DNA of 64,000 bases from Candidatus Poribacteria bacterium. Its GTDB lineage: Bacteria > Poribacteria > WGA-4E > WGA-3G. Location of the stretch: the NCBI GenBank assembly GCA_022821965.1, contig JAJECN010000061.1, positions 1 to 64,000 of the forward strand, given 5' to 3'. This document shows, piece after piece, positions 57,213 through 64,000 of this stretch. The translations under genes were made by a program, and so were the position numbers. The stretch's first letter is position 1. Each line of letters opens with the position of its first letter. The notes under the pieces are model-generated. The model was not told the DNA's origin and ran no database searches. It worked only from the letters and a program-made list of their open reading frames with translations.

Positions 57213-58958
57213 TCATTGTCCCCACATCATTGGAGCGAACACACGTTCAAACTCACCCTGCTGCCAAGGTGTCAGGATTTCAAAGTTTCTCGCCCGTCGA
57301 AAAAGTTGAAAAAACATAAACTCCGCCGGTTTACTCCCGGCATACGGAACAGGAGCCAAGTACGATGCTGCCGTTTCTAACTGCTTCCGTTGTGAATCGC
57401 TTAAAAGGAGCTGCGTGTCCATGCACGCTACCGTTATATCACGCAGTGCCTGTAGACGCAAAGCCTCTCTCTCTGCTTGGTGTGCCTTATACTGTGCAAA
57501 CGCCTCTTCAGAAAGCACGTCTTTGATAGCCTGTTGGTAGAGAGAATGCTTCGTAATGCCTGAAGCACTGGTCTCACGTCTTTTATTTTTTTCTTTCTCA
57601 TTCCACAAATGTTCCTTCATGGCTTGGAGTCTTTTAGCAGCCTGTTCACGAGTGATTTCGCCAGCCTCAACTGCCTTCATGAATTGCGTTTCAAATCCCC
57701 TTAATACGATTCCTCGACCTTTATCTTGGTCTGCAAAGTCGCGACCTTTGTCTTGGTTTTCAAAGTCCTGTTCAACCACACCTTTAGCGGCGAGTGCCAA
57801 ACGCCGAGCAGCACGCTCATCAAGCGGACCCAACAGTTCAGTATGCGCTGCGAGTTTAGCCTCAGCGATCCACTTCATGCGTTCTTCAGATTCGGTTGTG
57901 TTGTTTCCGATCCGAATGCTCCTCTTTCGCGCGTCAACGGCTTCTTCATCTACCTTGTCAGCTCCGATCACCTTCCTGCGGATAAACATAGGTCTTTTTT
58001 GGGGGTCCAATTTATCAACCAATTCCCACCAAAGTTTGGACTGGGTATCGCTCAAGATGCCATCCAAGGAGACTTTCAATTTAGAGTGCGTAAGATTTAT
58101 CGCTTCCTGTGCACCGATCCCTAAAATGCTTATTGAGAACGGGAAAGGTCTGTTCTCTGCTGCGTTAAGCAGCGATTGCACAACCTTTTCGCGTTGGTCT
58201 ACTGTTAGACTGAGTTCCTTGTCGAGCGCGACGGTTATTCTACGCGCAACTGCCTGCTGATCTCGTTGTTGCCGCTCAGCTGTGAAGTTCAGATAATCCT
58301 GAAACTGCGTCCCGTTCAAATGTTCGGCGAATGCCGTTTGGTAAATCGGATGCGACACTAACATTTCAAGGAATACTGTGTTCCCTACCTTCAATGCCTG
58401 CACAAAATCATTCAGACCTCCACCGTGCCACCTTGCCTTTTCAACTGAATCAAGAATTGACTGATGTAGTGCTTTGACACTTGCTTCGTCCAGCGCGTAA
58501 CGCTCCCCGACACTTTCAGCAATGTGCTGGGGGACTGACTTAATTTGTTTGATGGTATCTTCTATTATTTTCGGTCGTCCTTTCGGCAATGGTTCAACAC
58601 GGTTTCCTTTTTCAGCCATTTTGAGTGGGACGAAGTAGACACCGCCATTAAGAATTGTAATAGGTTTACCAGATGTCCCGTGATAGCCTTCTTTAGATGT
58701 ACTGATGAGATAGCGGTTTGTGGGAATACCGGTGCATTCGTAATTGCCGTTGGCATCCGTTTTTACTATCCATTCCTTGCCACTGCGCCCGACAATCTTG
58801 ACCTCAACACCTTCGATCGGATTTTGCGCTGGCGTTGCGTCGATAATCTGTCCTCGGAGGGTCCCACCAGTCGTAGGTTTATCTTCCGCGAAGGTAATAC
58901 CAACGGATGTAATATTGATACAAACAGCTACTATTAACATGAAACAGAAACGAACCAT
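57213..58958 (-). CDS. Secreted carboxypeptidase-regulatory-like domain protein, tandem paralogue 2
   Basis: This 581-residue protein has the same plan: signal (about 1-24), regulatory-like domain (GTLRGQIIDATPAQNPIEGV near 32, TDANGNYECTGIPTNRYLIS near 66), a long helical region, LSLTVDQREKVVQSLLNAAE (LTxxQ-like, near 243), ILSDTQSKLWWELV, an inserted charged segment (about 318-345), LLSDSQRKQLETAASYLAPV near 533 and a C-terminal ILTPWQQGEFERVFAPMM. The start is supported by GGGAGGA about 8 nt upstream. It is spaced 21 bp from each neighbour, and the leader sequence resembles that of paralogue 3, so the array arose by tandem duplication. Confidence 0.85.
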   Translation of the reverse strand: MVRFCFMLIVAVCINITSVGITFAEDKPTTGGTLRGQIIDATPAQNPIEGVEVKIVGRSGKEWIVKTDANGNYECTGIPTNRYLISTSKEGYHGTSGKPITILNGGVYFVPLKMAEKGNRVEPLPKGRPKIIEDTIKQIKSVPQHIAESVGERYALDEASVKALHQSILDSVEKARWHGGGLNDFVQALKVGNTVFLEMLVSHPIYQTAFAEHLNGTQFQDYLNFTAERQQRDQQAVARRITVALDKELSLTVDQREKVVQSLLNAAENRPFPFSISILGIGAQEAINLTHSKLKVSLDGILSDTQSKLWWELVDKLDPQKRPMFIRRKVIGADKVDEEAVDARKRSIRIGNNTTESEERMKWIAEAKLAAHTELLGPLDERAARRLALAAKGVVEQDFENQDKGRDFADQDKGRGIVLRGFETQFMKAVEAGEITREQAAKRLQAMKEHLWNEKEKNKRRETSASGITKHSLYQQAIKDVLSEEAFAQYKAHQAEREALRLQALRDITVACMDTQLLLSDSQRKQLETAASYLAPVPYAGSKPAEFMFFQLFRRARNFEILTPWQQGEFERVFAPMMWGQ

Positions 58959-58979
58959 CTGTTCTGATCCTCCCTACAA

Positions 58980-60713
58980 TCATCTGCGCCACATAATTTG
59001 ACCGAACACACGTTTAAATTCATCCTGCTGCCAAGGTGTCAGGATTTCAAAATCTACCGTCTGTGGGAAAAGTTGGAAAAACATAAACTCGGCTGGTTTT
59101 TCCTCCTTAAGCGGACCGGGGACCAATTGTGACGCTGCCGTTTCTAATGCTTCCCGCTGCGTGTCGTCCAAAAGCAGCTGCGTATCCATGCACGCTACCA
59201 CCAAATCACGCAGCACTTGTTGATGCCAAACTTCTCTTTCCGCTTGGTACGTGCTATACTGTGCAAACGCCTCTTCAGAAAGCACATCTTTGATCGCCTG
59301 TTGGTACATCGGATGATCCGTAATGTCGATATTCGTCCCTTCATCTCCCCACAATTCATCCATCGCGTCGTGAGTTTTGTCTTGGGCTTCAGTGTACTGT
59401 TGTGCTACACCTTTAGCGACGAGTGCCAAGCGTCGAGCGGCGCGTTCATCCAAGGCACCTAACAATTCGGTATGCGCAACAAGTTTGGCTTCGGCGATTT
59501 CCATCATTTGCTCTGGAGATGCCGCTGTGCCTAAATTAAGTTCAATCCAAGGTGGCAGTTTCCCCGGCTGGTCAATCACGACCTCGTTAATCACTATTTT
59601 AGTTTCTTTCTCTATTATTTTGACAGGCTCGGGCCCCTTCTTGCGGATCAACGGACGCTTTTTGTCTGGGACCTCAACTTTTCTGTTATCTACTTTCTGA
59701 TTCTTGACTTCCACCTTGACCTCGGCTCCGGGCATGAAAAAAACGTTACGCGCTCTGTTCGCGTTTGTGTTAACCAATCCTTGCCAAACCTTGGACTGTG
59801 CATCACTTAAGATACCTTCCAGAGAGACTTTCAACCTATAGGGCACCAAATGTATCGCTTGATGCGAACTAATCCGTAGGGCACTCATTGAGGGCGGAAA
59901 GGCTGCATTCCACGCTGCGCCGCGCAGCAACTTCGCAATTTTTTCGCGTTGATCCACCTTCAAACTGAGTTCTTTGTCGATTAACATCGTTAGTCGACGA
60001 GCGACCACCTGTCGGTCCCGCTTCTGTCGTGCTTCTGTGAAGTCCAAATAATCCTGAAGCTGCGCCTCGCTCAAGTGTTCAGCAAACGCTGCCTTGCAAT
60101 CGGGCTGCGACAATAACATTTTGAGTAACGGTACATTTACTGTTGTGAAGGTAATCAGACCGTCAACCTGCGCCAGCATCCCGTCAATTGAATTAAGCAT
60201 AGACTGATAAAGTGATTTAACAACTGCTTCGTCCAGATCATAACGCTCACCCATACTTTCAGCCATACCTTGGAGTAAGGACCCAATTTGCTGCTTGATT
60301 CGCTGTTTGATGGCGACTATGTTCACTTCTGGTTGCACTTTAAAGAACGGCTTGATATTGCCCTTTTCAGCCATCTTGAGCGGGACGAAGTGGTTACCAC
60401 CCTCAACAATGGTAACAGGTTTCCCAACACGCGCATCGTATCCGTCTTTAGATATGCTAATCAAGTAGCGTCCGGCGGGAAGCCCAGCGTGTTTGTAATT
60501 GCCGTCCGCATCTGTTTTTGTTGTCCATTCCTTGCCGCCATCTTGGGCAACAATTTTGACTTCAACGCCTTCAATGGGGTTCTGCGCTGGTGTTATGTCA
60601 GTAATCTGTCCTTGAACGGTTCCACCGTTCGTAGCGTCGTCCTGTGCAAAGGCAATACCGAACGACAGACTGCCACAAGCAAACAATATTAACACGAAAC
60701 TTAAACGAGGCAT
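58980..60713 (-). CDS. Secreted carboxypeptidase-regulatory-like domain protein, tandem paralogue 3
   Basis: The 577-residue first gene of the array has a signal (about 1-24, ending FAQ), a regulatory-like domain (TVQGQITDITPAQNPIEGVE near 33, TDADGNYKHAGLPAGRYLIS near 66), helices with LSLKVDQREKIAKLLRGAAW near 251, ILSDAQSKVWQGLVNTN, then a unique insertion of charged beta-like sequence (about 330-395, rich in Lys, Glu and Val), LLDDTQREALETAASQLVPG near 533 and ILTPWQQDEFKRVFGQIM. GGAGGATCAGTACAA lies before the ATG. It follows the GH43/GH130-like gene by 106 bp. Paralogues 2 and 3 share the C-terminal block best; the middle insertions are the variable parts. Confidence 0.85.
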   Translation of the reverse strand: MPRLSFVLILFACGSLSFGIAFAQDDATNGGTVQGQITDITPAQNPIEGVEVKIVAQDGGKEWTTKTDADGNYKHAGLPAGRYLISISKDGYDARVGKPVTIVEGGNHFVPLKMAEKGNIKPFFKVQPEVNIVAIKQRIKQQIGSLLQGMAESMGERYDLDEAVVKSLYQSMLNSIDGMLAQVDGLITFTTVNVPLLKMLLSQPDCKAAFAEHLSEAQLQDYLDFTEARQKRDRQVVARRLTMLIDKELSLKVDQREKIAKLLRGAAWNAAFPPSMSALRISSHQAIHLVPYRLKVSLEGILSDAQSKVWQGLVNTNANRARNVFFMPGAEVKVEVKNQKVDNRKVEVPDKKRPLIRKKGPEPVKIIEKETKIVINEVVIDQPGKLPPWIELNLGTAASPEQMMEIAEAKLVAHTELLGALDERAARRLALVAKGVAQQYTEAQDKTHDAMDELWGDEGTNIDITDHPMYQQAIKDVLSEEAFAQYSTYQAEREVWHQQVLRDLVVACMDTQLLLDDTQREALETAASQLVPGPLKEEKPAEFMFFQLFPQTVDFEILTPWQQDEFKRVFGQIMWRR

Positions 60714-60819
60714 TTGTACTGATCCTCCTTTTGTCTGTAACTTTAAAGTGAAATCTACGATGACCTACACACTGATAGAACAGCGCGGTTACAAACCCCA
60801 CCAGCGAAGAGGTATTCTG

Positions 60820-61767
60820 TTAGTTCTCGCTGATTGTAGCCAAGCCTGTCTGCCACTCCTGACCTTTCTTGCCCGCATAGAGCATAGCGTAGGTGTCACC
60901 GACTTCAAAAATTTGACCCGTCAATACTCCATCGCAATCAAACGCATTAGGGTCGTCCGATGGTGTAAATATAGGGTTGTCTGGGTTCGGCTCGAAGGTT
61001 TGGAAATCACGCGTCCGCACATGCCCAATCCGCCAGACTTCGCCGTCGTATCCACCATAGAGAATATGGAAGTACTGTGGTCCCTTGAACAATTCAGTTT
61101 CACGAACGGCTCGACTGTCCCACGCTTGCCCACTTCCCGTGAAGACGGGGTTGGCAGGATTTTTTGTGACTGATGCCGGATTACTTGTCGGTGCTGTCGC
61201 ATGACACATCGTCAAACCCTCCCCGAATGACCGCGCCGCCTTCCCAGTATAAACGATGTGAATTGTGTCATCCTCTATAGCAACTGAAGGGTGCGTTGAG
61301 CCGTGCCGTTCGTGTTCGGTATCCGCAGGAATAACAGGGGTGTGTTGGACACGCCGCCAATCACCCAAGTCTCCATCGCTTACAAGCAAACCCGTCTGTT
61401 CAGGTGTCGTTTCCCCCTTGCCTCGATAGTACATGTAGAACTTACCGTCCGCGGGATTCAGGAACGGGAAAGGATACTCAACGGCTGCGTCATCGAACCC
61501 TTCCACTGAAGGCTCAAGAATAGGGTTCCGGGCATCCTGCGTGATGTCGGTCAGGTCGCTAACAAGAGCTGTCGCGTGCATTATCAACCAGCGAACACCA
61601 AGGTCCCGCTTACACCAGATGTAGTGGACCACCTCATCAACGATAATCGCGTGGGTTGCTGCCGCCCAGAGCGGTGGCGGTAGGGAAATAATCGGGTTGC
61701 CTACCTCAATTCTCTTGAAACTGGCGAATACCTCAAAGGGAATAGCACCCTCTGGCTTATCGGTCAT
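60820..61767 (-). CDS. GH43/GH130-like five-bladed propeller protein
   Basis: AGAGGAG before the ATG at 61767 fixes the start; an upstream in-frame ATG would overlap the preceding gene. The 315-residue product lacks a signal peptide and shows the five-bladed glycosidase-like propeller: NPIISLPPPLWAAATHAIIV (about 22-41), VEYPFPFLNPADGKFYMYYR (about 95-114), STHPSVAIEDDTIHIVYTGK (about 156-175), NPVFTGSGQAWDSRAVRETE (about 205-224) and FDCDGVLTGQIFEVGDTYAM (about 275-294). Asp and Glu candidates for an inverting glycosidase or phosphorylase are present, but which are catalytic is not clear. It lies 34 bp after the DUF4175-like gene and is probably cotranscribed. Confidence 0.75.
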   Translation of the reverse strand: MTDKPEGAIPFEVFASFKRIEVGNPIISLPPPLWAAATHAIIVDEVVHYIWCKRDLGVRWLIMHATALVSDLTDITQDARNPILEPSVEGFDDAAVEYPFPFLNPADGKFYMYYRGKGETTPEQTGLLVSDGDLGDWRRVQHTPVIPADTEHERHGSTHPSVAIEDDTIHIVYTGKAARSFGEGLTMCHATAPTSNPASVTKNPANPVFTGSGQAWDSRAVRETELFKGPQYFHILYGGYDGEVWRIGHVRTRDFQTFEPNPDNPIFTPSDDPNAFDCDGVLTGQIFEVGDTYAMLYAGKKGQEWQTGLATISEN

Positions 61768-61801
61768 CGGTTTCTCCTCTGTTTTACGGTACATTCTGTA
61801 C

Positions 61802-64000
61802 CTACTGTCTTCCTTCCAAAGTGTCGAAGTAGGCATCCAGTCCCTGGCGGAACTCTTCCGGCAATACGCGTCCTGCTTTGCCAGTTGCCTGCCTTGGGGA
61901 GCGATTTTCGATAAAGGCACCGCTACTGTCGTCACCAACACCAATGAGCATCAAGGCAGAAGCAGTGGGTGGTGGAGCAGTGATTATCATGGGTGCGTTC
62001 GGAACCCGTCCAGTTTGGAGTAGGATTTCGATCACTTCTGTTATTGCTGCAATTGCTCTGGGACCGGTGTCTGGCTCTGCGAGGATGTCTTCTACTTCGT
62101 CCATAACCTCGGCGGCTTGCATTACCTGCCTAAGCTGCCGCTGAATCAAGGATTCGTGGGCATTCGGCAAGAAGCTAATCTGGGCTGCGACTTCACGGGT
62201 ATCCTCAGTGAGCGTGATTTGGGTGTCGTATAATTCCATGCTGCGCTCACTGTATTCATCAGCACTGAGTGCTTCCTTCGCCTGCTCAAGTTCCCGTGTC
62301 TCTTCCCGCAATTGAATCTCACGATTGATAATGCGCATCACTTCCACAACGATTTCTGGCGGCAGGTTCGGCATCGTCCGCATTTCCATCTCTCCAGACT
62401 GACCTTCTTCAGGTTCAGGTAGGGGGTCCACCAACTGCTCTGCCCAGCGATCCAATGTATCCGCCCAGAATTCCGCTTCAATCGTCGATTCACCGATAAA
62501 GTTGTTCCTAATCGCTTTTGCCATGTCCTGCAGCTCGTTCGGTACAACAGCGTCCTGCATCTCCGAGAGCACACGCGAGAGATTTTCAGAAGGACGCCGG
62601 TCGGTATAAGCGACCATGTCTTGCAGGAGTGTAGACGTGGCTTCAGACTCAGCGATCTCCCGTTCCGCCAACCGCTCCCGATTGGGATGATCCGGCAGGG
62701 TACTATCTTCAGGACGGAAACTCTCCAGATTGTTGTTTGCGTCTGCCGCAATGTCGAGCTGCTTTCGCAATGAGGCTTTCAAGTGCTCCCGGTGGACCTG
62801 CTCCTCCGTCTCCTCTACTGCGCTGCCTACAAGACCGAACCCGTCCAGATTGTTCAAGTCTACTGCGATGTCAATCTGTCGTCGCGATGCGGCTTTCAAA
62901 CGCTTCACGAATGTGCTGTTTTCAAAACCGGTGAGCAATCTGTTCATTTCTTCCGCCAGATTTCCAAAGGCATCCAACAATTCCTGTTGTTCTTTGACCG
63001 CCTCCAGAACGAGTTCCGCTGTCTGAGGTACTGGTGGTTCCTCCTCGTCATCGTTATCTCTACCACTCCCTTTGAGGGTCGTCGCTGGAATTCCGAGACC
63101 ACCGACGGTTTGTGGTGCTTGTCCTGGTGCGTCTTCAGCCTCGTTGAACCCTGATTCAACATCAACGACGAGCGGCGTAGGATTGGCGGGTATATAACCG
63201 GGTTCACCATCCGGTTGTTTGCTCCGATTCACGACAACACTCTCACCGGGGGTATTTGGATCTTCTGGAATTTCATCTAACCCTTCAGGAGGCTTCTCGC
63301 TATCGGGTCCGTATTTCTCCACCTTCTCCAAGTTGTTAGGTTCGCCTGCGGAAGGGGACGAGGGACCTTGGGCTGCCTGATCTCCTTGTGCTGTGGCACC
63401 CGAAGGCTCACTTGGGGGAGGAGATCCAGTAGACTGACCGGGGGCTTCGGCTGCCTGCGCGAGTAAGTCCGCAACAGAGGGCATTCTCTGTCCGGCGATT
63501 TCCTCGAGTTGTTGTAGTGTTTCTGCCCACGACTCAAGTTTCTCTGGATCGAATTCATCATTTTTTGTTGCTTCTTTCACCAATCCTGTCCCAAGTTGAA
63601 CCAGGCTATCAAGTCTTGCTGCATTTGCACGTTCCGCAGCCGCTTGCTCTTGTATCCTCTTTCGCTGCGCCGGAGCGTCAAGTGCTTCGGGGGATAGGCT
63701 ACGCAGTTCACGATTGGTTTGGTACAGTTGTAATTCTTTGTCGTGAACCTCCTGTGCCGCGCCGATCCAAAGCTCCATCTGTTCCACCAGCCATCTGAAA
63801 TGTTCTGCTGGGGTAAGCACATGTAGTACAAGGGCGGGTGAACGGACGCGCTCACGACCGGGCAAATAATCCTCGGCAAAGGCGCGCAAGCGTAGGCTCT
63901 GTGGACGTACATCTTCACGCTCCGCAGAAAATGTAGCAGCAACTGTCATGCTGTCCGCGGTCGGTCTGCCGGAGGATACTGTTTTCTCGCCATTGGTGGG
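61802..64000 (-). CDS. DUF4175-like large protein, 5' end beyond the window
   Basis: The frame is open to the window edge: an ATG at 63949 exists, but the codons upstream to 64000 read on without a stop, so 732 C-terminal residues are visible. It starts inside a beta-type domain (LRAFAEDYLPGRERVRSPAL), followed by a long helical region (HDKELQLYQTNRELRSLSPE, MPSVADLLAQAAEAPG), a low-complexity Pro/Ser/Gly/Glu linker (about 185-300), and more helices with acidic repeats (RRQIDIAVDLNN, RKQLDIAADANN). In planctomycete-like genomes such DUF4175-like proteins sit next to MoxR, DUF58 and VWA genes and are membrane-anchored at their N-terminus; neither is visible here. Function unknown. Confidence 0.72.
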   Translation of the reverse strand, partial: PTNGEKTVSSGRPTADSMTVAATFSAEREDVRPQSLRLRAFAEDYLPGRERVRSPALVLHVLTPAEHFRWLVEQMELWIGAAQEVHDKELQLYQTNRELRSLSPEALDAPAQRKRIQEQAAAERANAARLDSLVQLGTGLVKEATKNDEFDPEKLESWAETLQQLEEIAGQRMPSVADLLAQAAEAPGQSTGSPPPSEPSGATAQGDQAAQGPSSPSAGEPNNLEKVEKYGPDSEKPPEGLDEIPEDPNTPGESVVVNRSKQPDGEPGYIPANPTPLVVDVESGFNEAEDAPGQAPQTVGGLGIPATTLKGSGRDNDDEEEPPVPQTAELVLEAVKEQQELLDAFGNLAEEMNRLLTGFENSTFVKRLKAASRRQIDIAVDLNNLDGFGLVGSAVEETEEQVHREHLKASLRKQLDIAADANNNLESFRPEDSTLPDHPNRERLAEREIAESEATSTLLQDMVAYTDRRPSENLSRVLSEMQDAVVPNELQDMAKAIRNNFIGESTIEAEFWADTLDRWAEQLVDPLPEPEEGQSGEMEMRTMPNLPPEIVVEVMRIINREIQLREETRELEQAKEALSADEYSERSMELYDTQITLTEDTREVAAQISFLPNAHESLIQRQLRQVMQAAEVMDEVEDILAEPDTGPRAIAAITEVIEILLQTGRVPNAPMIITAPPPTASALMLIGVGDDSSGAFIENRSPRQATGKAGRVLPEEFRQGLDAYFDTLEGRQ

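Noticed and set aside
57556-58260. 234-codon plus-strand open frame opposite paralogue 2
   Set aside because: Ser/Leu-rich low-information product opposite a well supported secreted protein with homologues on both sides.

Overview
The window looks like a chromosomal contig from an uncultured Gram-negative bacterium, most plausibly a member of Candidatus Poribacteria or a relative in the Planctomycetes-like part of the tree. This is inferred from gene content, not from any marker gene: three phytanoyl-CoA dioxygenase (PhyH) genes, two enolase-superfamily dehydratases, long WD40 and other beta-propeller proteins, a dockerin-tailed secreted protein, LamG, CBM9-like and FG-GAP secreted proteins, a DUF6785-type membrane protein, and ECF sigma factors carrying large C-terminal extensions. 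Lipoproteins with lipoboxes and one small beta-barrel-like protein ending in Phe support an outer membrane. I see no rRNA, tRNA, CRISPR array, prophage or transposase gene.

Layout. 0-5.4 kb: a membrane protein, an HpcH/HpaI aldolase convergent with an L-fuconate dehydratase, a PduO-type cobalamin adenosyltransferase with a promoter so close that its mRNA should be leaderless, a lipoprotein with a duplicated domain, and an aldo/keto reductase. Aldolase, fuconate dehydratase and reductase could together serve 6-deoxy-sugar catabolism. 5.4-20.9 kb: a secreted WD40-dockerin protein, then mostly single metabolic genes (PhyH, Ldh2-type dehydrogenase, ThDP decarboxylase, HAD phosphatase, AAA ATPase of DUF815 type with a duplicated gene tail, aminotransferase, S66 LD-carboxypeptidase, GT4 glycosyltransferase, PL10 pectate lyase) and two secreted binding proteins. 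21-24.4 kb: a repeat-rich gap, a LamG protein, a zinc-ribbon protein and a phosphodiesterase-type hydrolase.

24.6-30.8 kb: two paralogous ECF sigma factors fused to an ArsR-like winged-helix domain, a coiled-coil protein, and two ABC-2 type permeases without an ATPase. 30.9-39.5 kb: a nucleoside phosphorylase, a PhyH gene broken by one in-frame TGA, a HAD hydrolase, a TetR regulator with a clear operator that recurs before the adjacent FG-GAP lipoprotein gene, a small barrel protein, a DUF4405 protein behind a structured leader, a third PhyH and an enolase-superfamily enzyme. 40-47.8 kb: two convergent transcription units encoding membrane-anchored ECF sigma factors with different extracytoplasmic propellers (WD40 and BNR/sortilin-like), with a TolB-like propeller gene between them.

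47.9-64 kb: a large polytopic membrane protein, a Tat-exported gingipain-like (C25) protein, and a long minus-strand series of secreted proteins: a 'NGD...G' repeat protein, a prenyltransferase/squalene-oxidase-repeat protein, three tandem paralogues with a carboxypeptidase-regulatory-like domain and Spy-like LTxxQ segments, a GH43/GH130-like propeller protein, and the end of a DUF4175-like protein cut by the window edge.

The strongest leads are: (1) the sigma factors with swappable C-terminal sensor modules, three of which sit behind the same ECF-type promoter signature (ATGCAC, 16-17 bp after the GCAC(C/G) box, then (C/T)GTC and a TTA-rich stretch), suggesting autoregulation; (2) a shared C-terminal tail, roughly V-x-P-x-x-K-L-x-T-x-W-x-x-L-K, on four otherwise unrelated secreted proteins, a candidate sorting tag; (3) several dispersed hairpin repeat families in the gaps.
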